From Microbulbifer sp. VAAF005 (GTDB lineage Bacteria; Pseudomonadota; Gammaproteobacteria; Pseudomonadales; Cellvibrionaceae), in the NCBI RefSeq assembly GCF_030012985.1, contig NZ_CP120233.1, positions 868,001-932,000 of the forward strand: DNA of 64,000 nucleotides. The letters run 5' to 3'. Below, piece by piece: positions 34,959-45,012 of this stretch. The position numbers and the translations under genes are program-made. Every line of letters begins with the position of its first letter. The stretch's first letter is position 1. Under the pieces are notes generated by a model, which worked only from the letters and a program-made list of their open reading frames with translations, searched no databases and was not told the DNA's origin.

Positions 34959-36982
34959 TGTCGACAACAGAGACCCTGTTAATCGCCAATCGAGGCGAGA
35001 TCGCACTGCGAATTATGCGAACTGCTCGGGCGGAAGGCTATCGCACAGTCGCCGTCTACAGCGATGCGGACTGCGATGCACTGCACGCACAGACTGCCGA
35101 TATCGCCGTAGCCATTGGCGGGCAGACTTCGGCAGAGTCCTATCTGGATATCCAAAAAATTCTCGCCGCAGCTAAAAAATCCGGAGCCACTGCCGTCCAC
35201 CCTGGCTACGGCTTTCTCGCTGAGAATGCGGAATTTGCCAGCGCTTGCGAAGAGAATGGACTGAGTTTTGTTGGCCCGAGTGCCGAAGTCATAGAATTGA
35301 TGGGCAACAAACGCAAAGCCAAGGAGTTTGTTGCCGCTGCCGGCGTACCCTGTATTCCCGGCTTCCAGGGTGCCCAGGACGACGACACCCTGGTCGCCGA
35401 GGCGCGGCGCATTGGCTTCCCGTTAATGATCAAAGCTGCCGCAGGCGGTGGTGGGCGCGGCATGCGCCTGGCTCACGGAGACAACGAGCTGGCCTCCCAG
35501 TTGCGCGCCGCCCGCAGTGAATCCATGAGTGCATTCGGCAGCGACGAGTTAATTCTGGAAAAGGCACTGGTCAACGCTCGCCATATCGAAATCCAGGTAT
35601 TTGCGGATCGTCATGGCAACTGTATTCACCTGGGGGAGCGGGATTGCTCCGTACAGCGACGCCATCAAAAAGTGGTCGAAGAGTGCCCTTCCCCAGCGGT
35701 CGACACCCAGCTGCGGGAAAGAATGGGGCAAGCCGCAGTCGACGCCGCGCGAGCCTGCGGTTATCTAGGCGCGGGCACCGTAGAGTTTCTACTCTGCCCC
35801 AACGGCGAATTCTATTTCCTGGAAATGAACACCCGGTTGCAAGTAGAGCACCCGGTAACAGAAATGGTAACCGGTTTTGACCTGGTAGCTTGGCAACTGG
35901 CAGTAGCACGCGGCGAAGCCCTATGCGTTTCCCAGCAGCAAGTCTCCCAGCAGGGGCACGCCATTGAAGTCCGCCTGTATGCCGAAGACCCGGAACAACA
36001 ATTCCTGCCCCAGGCCGGAAAAGTACTCCACTGGGTAGCGCCAAAGGGGCAAGGAATCCGTATCGACCACGCTTTGAAAAATGGTTGCGAAATTACGCCA
36101 TTTTACGACCCCATGCTCGGCAAATTAATTGCTTGGGGGCAGGATCGAGAAGAAGCTCGGCGCAAGCTAACCCAAGCCCTAACCCGGCTGGAATTTATCG
36201 GCCCCAAAAACAATATCCATTTCCTGCAGAAGATCCTGGCCGAATCACAGTTTATCGCTGGCGATGCCGATACCAGCTTTCTCGACCAAAACAGCACGCT
36301 GACATCCGCAGAACCAGTTCCAGCAGTAATTGCAGCCCAAGCCACATTACTTAATCACTTGCACCAAGCCAACCCTCAGGATCGGCGTAGCGGCCGCAGT
36401 GACTGGCGCAGTGGTGACAACAGCGTGCCGATCAACTACCGACTGGAAATTGCAGGACAAACCCTAAACTGTGAGCTGCTGGCGTTAGTAGATAATTCTT
36501 ATCAAATCTCAGTAGGCGACCAGCAGTTCCTGATTCAGTGGGTCCATTTTGAGAAATCACAAAAAGAAACTGGAGTTTATAGCGCTGAACTTCTGCTGGA
36601 TGGCGTTAGCCAAAAGAGACTGTTTCTAGCCAACCAAAGCAATCTGCACCTCCTTTTAGACAGCAGGCAATTTCATTTTGTCGATATCACCCACGCCCCC
36701 GCCAAATCGAGCCTTAACGAAGGCAGTGGCCGCATCACGGCTCCTATGGACGGTTGCCTGGTGCAGGTATTGGTTGAGCCCAATCAAAGAGTTCAGCGGG
36801 GAGACACTATCGCCTTAATGGAAGCCATGAAAATGGAGCACGCCCTGCGCGCAGACCGCGACGGTACCGTAATTAAACTGGGCGCCTGTGAAGGAGACCA
36901 GGTACGCGGTGGCCAGCTGTTAGTTCAGATCGAAGCCGCTCCCACGGAAACCGCCAAAATCCCCAGCGACGCTACTTCCTAA
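34958..36982 (+). CDS. atuF: Biotin carboxylase/biotin carrier (alpha) subunit
   Basis: The ATP-dependent biotin carboxylase plus biotin carrier subunit, 674 residues. ATG 34958 overlaps the upstream TGA (TGATG); a longer frame at 34946 is unlikely. The N-terminal biotin-carboxylase domain has LIANRGEIALRIMR, VHPGYGFLAENAEFA, AAAGGGGRGMR (ATP grasp), RDCSVQRRHQK and EMNTRLQVEHPVTE. The biotin acceptor is Lys in EAMKMEH near the end (about 625). It pairs with the beta subunit at 31290. It contains the linker domain seen in geranyl/methylcrotonyl-type enzymes. Confidence 0.9.
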   Translation: MSTTETLLIANRGEIALRIMRTARAEGYRTVAVYSDADCDALHAQTADIAVAIGGQTSAESYLDIQKILAAAKKSGATAVHPGYGFLAENAEFASACEENGLSFVGPSAEVIELMGNKRKAKEFVAAAGVPCIPGFQGAQDDDTLVAEARRIGFPLMIKAAAGGGGRGMRLAHGDNELASQLRAARSESMSAFGSDELILEKALVNARHIEIQVFADRHGNCIHLGERDCSVQRRHQKVVEECPSPAVDTQLRERMGQAAVDAARACGYLGAGTVEFLLCPNGEFYFLEMNTRLQVEHPVTEMVTGFDLVAWQLAVARGEALCVSQQQVSQQGHAIEVRLYAEDPEQQFLPQAGKVLHWVAPKGQGIRIDHALKNGCEITPFYDPMLGKLIAWGQDREEARRKLTQALTRLEFIGPKNNIHFLQKILAESQFIAGDADTSFLDQNSTLTSAEPVPAVIAAQATLLNHLHQANPQDRRSGRSDWRSGDNSVPINYRLEIAGQTLNCELLALVDNSYQISVGDQQFLIQWVHFEKSQKETGVYSAELLLDGVSQKRLFLANQSNLHLLLDSRQFHFVDITHAPAKSSLNEGSGRITAPMDGCLVQVLVEPNQRVQRGDTIALMEAMKMEHALRADRDGTVIKLGACEGDQVRGGQLLVQIEAAPTETAKIPSDATS

Positions 36983-36993
36983 AGGAGATCAGC

Positions 36994-38157
36994 ATGTACG
37001 ATATTGATGCCTCCCGTATGGCAAGCCCCTTCTATGACGAAGGCCATCAGGAATGGCGCACCCAGTTGCGCCGCTTTGTCGACCGTGAGATTACTCCCTA
37101 CATTACTGAATGGGACGAAGACGGCCAGCTACCCGCCGAGCTTTGGAAAAAAGCCGCAGAAGTTGGCCTTCTGCAGATGAGTTATCCGGAAAACTACGGC
37201 GGCATCGAAACCGATCTCTTCCATATGATTGTTGCCGCAGAGGAGTTAGCCCGCCCCGGCGCTGGTGGCCTCTACGCCAGCCTAATGGTCCACGGCATTG
37301 CCCTGCCCCCATTACTGCACTATGGCAGTGAGGCCCTAAAAGATCAGGTTATTCCCTCGGTATTACGTGGCGAAAAGCATATTTCCCTGGCTGTTACCGA
37401 ACCAGGCGCAGGCTCCGATGTAGCCAATCTCCAGTGCCGCGCAGAGCGTGATGGGGATGACTATATCGTTACCGGCGAAAAGACCTATATCACCGGCGGT
37501 ATGCGCGCTAACTGGTTTACTACTGCGGTGCGCACTGGCGAGGAAGGCTTCGGCGGTATCTCCCTGCTCTTAATCCCTGCGGATGCCGAAGGCGTTAGCC
37601 GGCAGCTTCTCGATAAAAAGCAGGGCTGGTGGTGTTCTGATACGGCCAGTATCTTTTTTGATCAGGTGCGCGTGCCCGCGAGTAATCTAATTGGCGGTGA
37701 GAACCAAGGTTTCTTGCCCATAGTGCACAACTTCAATCGCGAGCGCCTGGGCATTGCCGCTTCCTGTGTAGAATTCAGCCGGGTCTGTTTGCAGGATGCC
37801 ATTGAGTGGGCCCAGGAGCGCCAAACTTTCGGAAAGCGTCTCGCCAATCACCAGGTGATTCGACACAAATTTGCCCAGATGCTTCAACGCATCAATGCCA
37901 CCCAAGCCTATCTGGATCTCTGTGCCTGGGCAGAGCAACAACACCAGCTCAAAGTAGCGGATATCGCACTACTCAAAGTCCAAGCCACAGAAACCCTTGA
38001 GTTCTGCGCTCGGGAGGCTATGCAGGTGTTGGGCGGCGCAGGCTATATGCGCGGCAGCCGTGTTGAGCGTATCTATCGTGAAGTGCGGGTGAATGCGATT
38101 GGTGGCGGATCTGAAGAAATTATGCGGGATCTGGCGTCCAGGCAAATGGGGATTTAA
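36994..38157 (+). CDS. Second acyl-CoA dehydrogenase of the terpene operon
   Basis: An FAD acyl-CoA dehydrogenase of 387 residues. It has EPGAGSDVANLQCRAERDGD (about 137-156), TGEKTYITGGMRANWF and the C-terminal RVNAIGGGSEEIMRDL. It is not close to the atuD copy in its opening and probably acts on another chain length or a branched intermediate. AAGGAG lies six bases before ATG 36994, right after the alpha subunit. The operon ends here at a terminator. Pseudomonas atu has one such gene, so a second copy is a difference in this organism. Confidence 0.85.
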   Translation: MYDIDASRMASPFYDEGHQEWRTQLRRFVDREITPYITEWDEDGQLPAELWKKAAEVGLLQMSYPENYGGIETDLFHMIVAAEELARPGAGGLYASLMVHGIALPPLLHYGSEALKDQVIPSVLRGEKHISLAVTEPGAGSDVANLQCRAERDGDDYIVTGEKTYITGGMRANWFTTAVRTGEEGFGGISLLLIPADAEGVSRQLLDKKQGWWCSDTASIFFDQVRVPASNLIGGENQGFLPIVHNFNRERLGIAASCVEFSRVCLQDAIEWAQERQTFGKRLANHQVIRHKFAQMLQRINATQAYLDLCAWAEQQHQLKVADIALLKVQATETLEFCAREAMQVLGGAGYMRGSRVERIYREVRVNAIGGGSEEIMRDLASRQMGI

Positions 38158-38171
38158 GGTAGCCTTTAAGG

Positions 38172-38234
38172 CAAGGATAAAAGCCTTGCTAAGCCTATTT
38201 TTAACTCAGTCCCGCATGGGTGTGGGACTGAGTT
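38172..38234. terminator. Double terminator after the terpene operon
   Basis: First hairpin GCAAGG/CCTTGC followed by CTATTTTT (about 38171-38202) for the plus strand. A second perfect 11-bp hairpin (38203-38213 with 38224-38234) follows directly and may serve the minus-strand gene ending at 38254. Confidence 0.7.
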
Positions 38235-38253
38235 AGCGAAAATCCCGCTTAAA

Positions 38254-40022
38254 TTAACCCTGCTTCTTTTCTTCGATAAAGTCCCTTACCTGCTCACTTA
38301 GTACGGCCATAGGGACATTGCCATTTCTCAGAATGATTTCATGGAAGTCCTTAATATCGAAGTCTTCACCAAGTTCATTTTGCATCAGTTCTCGCAAGGC
38401 GAAAATCTCAAGTGCACCAGAATCATAAGAGGTAAGCTGGGCCGGCATAACCGCCATTCGGTCCATCAGAGTTCTCGGGCCTTTAGCAAATGAAGCTCCA
38501 GAATCCTGCAAAAACTCCGCAACCTTTTCATCACTCCAACCGAGTACATGCATTGCGGTGTCCGCTACCATACCTCGCGCAGGCCATGCTCTCCTTAGGA
38601 TCTTGGTTGACCCATACTGATACATTCCCGCTTCCTCCGCTAGATGTTCAGAGTACCTACCCCAACCTTCAGCAAAAGCAGAGTTAGACAAAGCATCTTC
38701 TATTTTGTGAAACTTTTCTTGCTCTTGTACGAGAGCAATTTGCATATGATGGCCCGGGTACCCTTCGTGGATAGTAACCTTCTCTGCAGAAGCGTAAGAC
38801 TCATCCTTGTAAGTTGTCGGATCATATCCAAATCTCGCCTTGCGCTCCTTGGTGCCCGGAATATAGTGTGCGCTGCGACCTGAGCCCTGTTCATGCTCAG
38901 GGATAGCTTTTACTTCCATTTCGATCAAAGGCATTTCATGGAAGAAATCAACGGTTAAATCTCTAGACTTATCTACCAGGCGCTCATAAAACTGATGCAT
39001 CTCATCAGCGCTATTAAATTTCTGAGTTTTATCCTCACTGGCCCTTGCCACTGCCTGAGAATAGGAATCTACTTGATAGAACTCCTTGCCTAAGCGAACC
39101 ACTTCGCTCTTGTTTGAGTTGACAGCCCTTAAACCCAACTCAAAAACTTCTTCTGGTGTTCTCTGCAAAGTCGTATAAGAACGATACTGAGCCATATAAC
39201 ATTCACGGCCATTAGGAATCGCATGGATACCAAGCTCGGCTCTGGCTTCAGGTAAATAGGCAGACTCTAGAAAATTCTTGTAATTCTCCATTGAGGGGAT
39301 AACGTGATCTGAAAGCACCTGTTTAAATGCAGCAGCAAACTCAGGGTCCCCAGCTTTCTTCACTAACCCCAAGAACGGGTGCTCATCGATAGGTACTTGG
39401 GTCAAGCCATCAACTTGCTGAATGACTCGCTTAACCACACTCTGAGGTGCGGAGTAACCTTGCTCTAACCCCCGGCGGAGATTGGCTATTTCTTGCTCAT
39501 AGTAACGAGCCGCGTCAAGCCAACGTTCAATCGCATCTGCCTTTTCTTGGGCTGTTTCAACCGGCTGAACCTCGGTCAAAAAGCCAAGAATGATATGAGG
39601 CCCAAACATATGATCAACAGACCAGAGTTCAGTCTTACACACCCTTAGGCCAACATTGGACTCTAATCGCTCTTTCAGTTTGAAGTAGAATACCTTCTCT
39701 TGATCACTTTTTAGACCATCAAGATCTATCTCTGCCAATTTATTGAGTATTCTGTCCTCAGATGCCGCTAGAGAGGCAGCGTTACTGGGGGAATTACTTA
39801 AAAAAGGTTGTGCCTGTCCAGCTCCATATCTGAGAAGTAAGCGTACGGCTGGAAGTTTTCTAAATAAGCTTCGGCATATTGATCCGCTAGATCATGGAGT
39901 AGTGCCGAGTTGTCAATAGCTTCCCTACCGGCCACATCAGTTTGGTTATCAGTAACTGAGCATCCCATTAGGACCGATGAAACTACCAATACACCTAAAC
40001 CCGCTCTTTTTACATTAATCAT
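38254..40022 (-). pseudogene. DUF885 lipoprotein peptidase, interrupted by one frameshift
   Basis: The N-terminal part (40022 to about 39798) reads MINVKRAGLGVLVVSSVLMG with a lipobox Cys and ends MELDRHNLF plus stop. The rest, read in the next frame, continues LSNSPSNAASLAASEDRIL into a full DUF885 domain. The break is an A6 run (39800-39805 on the plus strand), and one more base gives about 589 residues. The DUF885 zinc motif HEGYPGHHMQ is present (HExxxGHH type). These proteins are predicted peptidases anchored to the outer membrane. Next to it is the dehalogenase-like lipoprotein on the same strand, 350 bases away. Confidence 0.82.
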
Positions 40023-40291
40023 TCTTATAAGACCGCAACATAAAACTCATTAAAAAGGTTTCTACAAAGAAAACTTCAACTTCCTGTTTTATAGTAGGCA
40101 CTGTAACAAAATGAGTTTCAACACCTCAAATGCGGAATATCGGCGAAGCGAGGATATTTATAGATAAATCCCAGAGATAGAGCGTAGAATCCATTTAATT
40201 GACAGAGTCACAAGTAACAAGCGCTAGCAACTTGACATAGAGACCACCTAAGCCTCCTTTAACCTATGCACTTGAAGGGTATGGCGATGTA

Positions 40292-40325
40292 TAAGAAGCC
40301 CACCTTAATAAAAATGGGCTTCTTA
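40292..40325. terminator. Terminator after the dehalogenase-like lipoprotein gene
   Basis: A perfect 11-bp stem (40292-40302 with 40315-40325), 12-base AT-rich loop, placed 48 bases after the stop of the minus-strand gene at 40373. The rest of the gap 40023-40372 holds nothing that I recognise. Confidence 0.6.
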
Positions 40326-40372
40326 AAGAACAGTAATTCCTTATAACACCAATGAATGTTACTTCATTTATA

Positions 40373-42190
40373 CTACGGCACTAACTGGTAGCTATTACCT
40401 AAGTCGTCTTGTACCACCTCAGCAATACCATCGATGGCGGAGATTTCTAATGGCTCACTTAGAATGCGACTTCTAAATGTCCAGCCTTCTGGCAGATTGA
40501 GGCGACTTCCCAGGTCTTTTAAATCGTCAAACTGAAGATCAGAGACCTCAATACGACTAAATGATTGCATAATATACACCTGCCCATTCATATCAGTTAG
40601 CTCATAAACACGACGGCCTTCATAAAACAACCAAGTATTATTCCTTAGTACCTGTCCAGGAATATAGGAAACACTCTCTCCAAGATCAGAACTATAATTC
40701 ATGGTAGTCAATAAGCGCATTTCTAAGTCACCGAAAAAACGGTGTTCATCATCCGGACTGGGTGAGACAATATCGCCACCTAAAATTTCATCCACCACAA
40801 AAAAACGCGGCCCATTAGGGATTGCAAAAAGCACACCATACTCAATTTCTATATCGCTGAAGTTGATAGCATCCCACAGATTTTGGGGACAAAAATTAAC
40901 ACCCGGGGTACCCCAAATCTCTGTTGACTCCTCAGCCCCGTCTAGATAAGAAAGTAATATCTCACAATAGCGAAAATTAAAGAGTGGACCGCCAGCTTGC
41001 AATGGTTCCTCAACCGTAGTATTTCGCAAGAAATCTAAAAAGTGTATGGCCAATTCTTCGCCTACATCGTCTTGAATAAAGTGGCCGGCAATAAACCGCT
41101 TATGATCATTGCCGTCTGATCCAGGTACATGTTCAACCCACTTCTTCTGGACCTCTAAGCTACCCAACTTTATATCATAAGCTCCCGCATTAAACATAAA
41201 GGGGTTGTGAAAGGCTCCAAGTGTTTTCCAAGCTGAAAAATTTTCCATTTCAATACCTGCCGACATCGCAGGAAAAGCTCGAATTGCCGCTTTATACTCG
41301 AAAGCAGGATATGGAGCATTGTAAGCTGCGACTTCATCACTGCTCAGCTCAACTCTGGTTACTACTTGCAGTACATCTCCAGCTATTAATTCTGGCACAC
41401 CGGCAGCATAGTCAATCCACTGCTGAAACCCCTCCACTCCATCAGGTTCTTTTGACGCAAAGAATGTAGCCGCATCACCCAGTGACTCATCGATCTCAAA
41501 TGTCGGGTAAATATATGGGTTTTGACCCACCGGAATGAGGGGAAGATCACCATTAGCAACAACCAGTCTAGCAATTACATGTGGCATATCACCCGCAATA
41601 CGAAGACCGATAAGACTGCCCCAGTCCTGTACGAAAAGGTTGATATCAGTTAATTGTAATTTATTAATAAATGCCTTATTCCAAGCAACATGCTGTTCAT
41701 ACTGATGTACAGTGACGTCAATCGGTTTGTCTGACCTTCCCATTCCAATATGATCTGGTGCAATCACTCGGTAACCGGCATCAGCAAGGATCGGGATCAT
41801 TTTTCGGTATAAATAGGACCAGCTGGGTTGACCATGTAGTAACAGTATAACTTCACCATTATCAGGCCCAACATCCACGTAATGCATATTTAAGCCGTCA
41901 ATTTCTACGTAACTTGGCTCAAACTCATATCCGGAAAGGGAGTCAAAACAGGCATCGGGAGTAACAATATATTCCAAACCCGTAGCGGTTGCATGTATTT
42001 CACTTTCAGACAATTTACAAGCATCGCTATTTGGGCCTGTAACTAAGGGAATCTCTGTCCCTGAGACATCTTCAGAGTCATCCGAGTCACAAGCAACCAA
42101 TAGGGAACCCAAAAAGCAGATACCGAACAGACACCGGAATAGAGAGATATATTGGGGAGTTTTAGATATAGAGACAAAAGAATAATTCAT
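40373..42190 (-). CDS. Haloalkane-dehalogenase-like lipoprotein with C-terminal extension
   Basis: A 605-residue lipoprotein: lipobox LLVAC (Cys 34), then an alpha/beta hydrolase domain (about 90-385) of the haloalkane dehalogenase branch. HGQPSWSYLYRKM (about 119-131) holds the oxyanion loop, Asp nucleophile in FVQDWG (Asp 179, with a halide-type Trp at 180), and His in IAGHFIQDD (His 360). The remaining 220 residues form an extra domain with VSDLQFDDLKDLGSRLNLPE and GWTFRSRIL, which I do not recognise as part of dehalogenases. Dehalogenase or epoxide/ester hydrolase activity is plausible but not shown. ATG 42190 has GGAAGG upstream. Divergent from a LytS/LytTR pair. Confidence 0.8.
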   Translation of the reverse strand: MNYSFVSISKTPQYISLFRCLFGICFLGSLLVACDSDDSEDVSGTEIPLVTGPNSDACKLSESEIHATATGLEYIVTPDACFDSLSGYEFEPSYVEIDGLNMHYVDVGPDNGEVILLLHGQPSWSYLYRKMIPILADAGYRVIAPDHIGMGRSDKPIDVTVHQYEQHVAWNKAFINKLQLTDINLFVQDWGSLIGLRIAGDMPHVIARLVVANGDLPLIPVGQNPYIYPTFEIDESLGDAATFFASKEPDGVEGFQQWIDYAAGVPELIAGDVLQVVTRVELSSDEVAAYNAPYPAFEYKAAIRAFPAMSAGIEMENFSAWKTLGAFHNPFMFNAGAYDIKLGSLEVQKKWVEHVPGSDGNDHKRFIAGHFIQDDVGEELAIHFLDFLRNTTVEEPLQAGGPLFNFRYCEILLSYLDGAEESTEIWGTPGVNFCPQNLWDAINFSDIEIEYGVLFAIPNGPRFFVVDEILGGDIVSPSPDDEHRFFGDLEMRLLTTMNYSSDLGESVSYIPGQVLRNNTWLFYEGRRVYELTDMNGQVYIMQSFSRIEVSDLQFDDLKDLGSRLNLPEGWTFRSRILSEPLEISAIDGIAEVVQDDLGNSYQLVP

Positions 42191-42584
42191 AATATAAACC
42201 TTCCTTTTACATTAAATAGAAATTCCTTTAACTGGAGAGGATATTCATATCACCATCAGAGCATCCACCTATGACAGAATTGTGCGGATGGTGAAAATCT
42301 CCGCACGACCAGAACTATTGGAAGTTTTATCATTAATTAAACAGGGAAAACCCTATAAAAAAGCACATGACTAACTTCCGCCAATTTAAGAACCTGAGAT
42401 ACATAAACTTATGCTTAGATACTTAAAAATTTGCTTTCAATCGAGAATGTTTTGTATGAACGGTGCATATTTCAAGCTCAATGGAGCAAATGGCAAGTTT
42501 CTTTCATATGAGATTACCTATATCATTCACTGTTGATATTCTGATATATAAAATCGATATTGAATGTAACATAGGCAAGAAACC
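42191..42584. other. Divergent promoter region for the lipoprotein and the sensor kinase
   Basis: About 390 AT-rich bases. No gene. LytTR regulators bind paired direct repeats of about nine bases, but I cannot point to a convincing pair by eye. Confidence 0.4.
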
Positions 42585-43637
42585 TTGTTTGAATTTCGCA
42601 AAATAAATAAGATCCAAGCATGGATATTTCTTCTAATATGGCCATGGGTGAATATCTTTATCGTCTCTGCTACACTTTATTCACTTGAGTCACTAACCCC
42701 CCACCTCTTCCTGTTGGCTACAGCTAAAATATGGGGAACGTTTATTTTATGTCACCTTCTTTTCATTTTTATTGAAAATCTTCCCAACAGCCCTCTACGA
42801 TTGTTAAAAGAAAAACACACCTACTTACTTAGACCAATTGTAGTCATTTTTCTATTTATAAGCATTGCACCGATCGTAGAACCCCCATTAACTTTCAAAG
42901 TGCCTGATATTAAAATATTACCATTGGCGATAATGCTACTTGAATCCACAGTTTATATTTTTGCCATATATATATTTCAACAGCAAAGTTTCTTCTATCG
43001 CTCGCAGCTTCATGCGCAACAGGCAGAGCTACAAATACTTAAAATGCAATCAAATCCTCACTTTCTATTTAACACTCTAAATTTGATTGCATCAGAAGTC
43101 ATTCAGCACCCATCAAAAGCTAAAGAGCTCATTTACAGCCTATCCGATTTATTGCGCGACACAATCAACTTAACCAAAACCCAATGGATAACTATTGAGG
43201 AAGAACTAAGATTAATCGAGTTATACCTCTTGCTGCAGCAAAAGCGCTTTGAGGATCGATTCACCTTTGATATTGACTGCCCACAAAATTTGAATGGAAT
43301 GAATATACCTTCATTACTATTAATGCCAGCTGTGGAAAATGCCATAAAGTACGGTATTGCACCCTACGCTAAAAGTGGGCATGTGAGTGTAAATGTGGAA
43401 CTAAATAATAGCTACATAGAAGTGGAAGTTCAGGATACAGGGGCATGCTTTGATGACAAGAACATCACTTATGGTGAAGGATTACGTATTCTAACTCAAA
43501 CATTAAGAGTCAACTTCAGTGACAACCACGCCCTTAAGCTAAATTCAAGCGGTGAAGGAGCAAGTTTGAAAATTCGCTTCCCACAAGTAAATTCATCCAT
43601 AACCCCGCAGGTTGAAAATGCCGAAAATGAATACTAA
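42585..43637 (+). CDS. LytS/YehU-type sensor histidine kinase
   Basis: A 350-residue histidine kinase of the LytS class. Four to five hydrophobic segments at about 12-155 form the membrane input domain, without a known ligand domain. The phosphoacceptor is His in MQSNPHFLFNTLNLIA (about 169-184, the His_kinase domain). The ATPase domain carries LLMPAVENAIKYGI (N box) and GEGLRILTQTL. TTG at 42585 is the only start that gives the membrane part. The next gene overlaps the 3' end by 20 bases and is its response regulator. A sensor for envelope stress or a peptide is likely by family; the stimulus is unknown. Confidence 0.88.
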   Translation: MFEFRKINKIQAWIFLLIWPWVNIFIVSATLYSLESLTPHLFLLATAKIWGTFILCHLLFIFIENLPNSPLRLLKEKHTYLLRPIVVIFLFISIAPIVEPPLTFKVPDIKILPLAIMLLESTVYIFAIYIFQQQSFFYRSQLHAQQAELQILKMQSNPHFLFNTLNLIASEVIQHPSKAKELIYSLSDLLRDTINLTKTQWITIEEELRLIELYLLLQQKRFEDRFTFDIDCPQNLNGMNIPSLLLMPAVENAIKYGIAPYAKSGHVSVNVELNNSYIEVEVQDTGACFDDKNITYGEGLRILTQTLRVNFSDNHALKLNSSGEGASLKIRFPQVNSSITPQVENAENEY

Positions 43638-44394
43638 AAAAGTAATTATTGTCGATGACGAACCTGCAGCAAGATCCAATCTAATAGAAGTAATCAACAC
43701 CTTCGATGAATTGAAAGTTGTGGCGCAAGTAACTGATGGAAAGTCAGCAATAAAGCAGATCATAACCAAAAGCCCTGATATCGTATTCCTTGACATTGAA
43801 ATGCCAGAGGTGAATGGCTTTGATGTGGCCAATGCAACTCAACATATAAACTATCAACTTGTCTTCCTAACAGCCTATCAGCACTATGCCCTGCGTGCGT
43901 TCGACACAAATGCAATTGACTATTTGACAAAGCCTGCTCATCCAGAATTAATAAAGAAAAGCATTCGCAAGATATTACGGCAAGAGATGTATGCCTTAGG
44001 GCAACAGACGTCTTCAACAAGCGGAAACCGATTGGTTTTGAGTGATTACAATCAAATGAAGATATTTGAATATGACCAAATTAACTATATCGACAGTATC
44101 GGTCGTTATCGTCGCATCCACCTTACCGAGACAGGAGTTAAATCTCACAATACAAATACCATTATTTCAGATATGACACTTGACAGTTTCAGTGAGCAGC
44201 TACCTAAGGAAACTTTTTACCGATTACATCGAAGCTACATCATTAACAGCCATAGAATCCTTGAATTAAAGTTACAGTCACGACGCCATTTTGTCCGGCT
44301 CTCCGGAACAGATACACTTATCCCAGTATCTCGCAGTTTTCTATCCATCTTAAAGGAGAGTATTAAAGTCTCAGCTAGCTCTCTAATTGGGTAA
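43618..44394 (+). CDS. LytTR-family response regulator
   Basis: A 258-residue response regulator. The receiver domain (about 1-120) shows IIVDDEPAARSNLIEVI with the acidic pair, the phospho-Asp in IVFLDIEMPEVNGFD and Lys in YLTKPAHPE. The C-terminal LytTR domain (about 150-250) includes YIDSIGRYRRIHL, TFYRLHRSYIINSHRI, and the end PVSRSFLSILKESI. ATG 43618 has GCAGG upstream; a second Met (43627) is possible. Coupled to the kinase. It likely regulates the divergent dehalogenase-like lipoprotein, or genes elsewhere. Confidence 0.9.
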   Translation: MPKMNTKKVIIVDDEPAARSNLIEVINTFDELKVVAQVTDGKSAIKQIITKSPDIVFLDIEMPEVNGFDVANATQHINYQLVFLTAYQHYALRAFDTNAIDYLTKPAHPELIKKSIRKILRQEMYALGQQTSSTSGNRLVLSDYNQMKIFEYDQINYIDSIGRYRRIHLTETGVKSHNTNTIISDMTLDSFSEQLPKETFYRLHRSYIINSHRILELKLQSRRHFVRLSGTDTLIPVSRSFLSILKESIKVSASSLIG

Positions 44395-44462
44395 TAGATG
44401 GCTCTAAGTAATCCCGCAAATACAGCTATGAAATTACTCCGAGCCTCCATAATCCCAGAAAC

Positions 44463-44905
44463 CTACATGTTCTTTTTAAGGAAGCTGATGATCGACCCAA
44501 AAATAGCTCTATGGTGCTCACTATCCGTAGGACCATGAGCCATATCTGGATATAGTTTTCACTCATAGTCCTTATCAAACTTACTTAACATCATATTCAT
44601 GCGGTACATATGTTCACCATCAACAGTTTCATCCTTCTCACCATGAATAATAAATACAGGCCTTTGAAGGTTTTGTGCCAGATATACCGGTGAAATATTC
44701 TTCAGAGTGCTACTGTTCTTAACAGTATCTCCAACATTCTCCAGAAACCACTTACTTTAAGCCTCAGTTGCACAGGGTGAGTTCAGGTCGAGATTAATAC
44801 CTGTGACACCGCCACACTGACTGTACAGCGGAACAACTACTGATGCTTGATAGCCTACATTTGTGTATAATATCCGCCATAACTCATTCCGACTGAACAA
44901 CTTTT
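44463..44905 (-). pseudogene. Remnant of a prolyl-oligopeptidase (S9) family protein
   Basis: The C-terminal part of an S9 peptidase in decay. The Ser elbow GMSYGGYYTQM (about 44860-44895) is followed by a TAG, then LFRCTVSVA in the same frame. After a one-base shift GINLDLNSPCATEA, a TAA, and then SPVYLAQNLQRPVFIIHGEK and YPDMAHG appear with another TGA before KLYPD. The Asp and His of the triad remain. At least three stops and one frameshift show genuine decay and not just one missed base. Confidence 0.75.
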
Positions 44906-45012
44906 CGAAGAAAAAGTATTGCTTCGGTTACTTACCTCCTTTGCTGCTTGAAATATATTCAAGTATTAAGTTGCCGAAAAGCTGAATAATTGTCAGCCAA
45001 TAACCAAGCCCA

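Noticed and set aside
35571..36044. 157-codon minus-strand frame inside the biotin carboxylase gene
   Set aside because: Antisense shadow of a conserved domain. Arg/Pro/Gly-rich composition is an artefact of GC codons.
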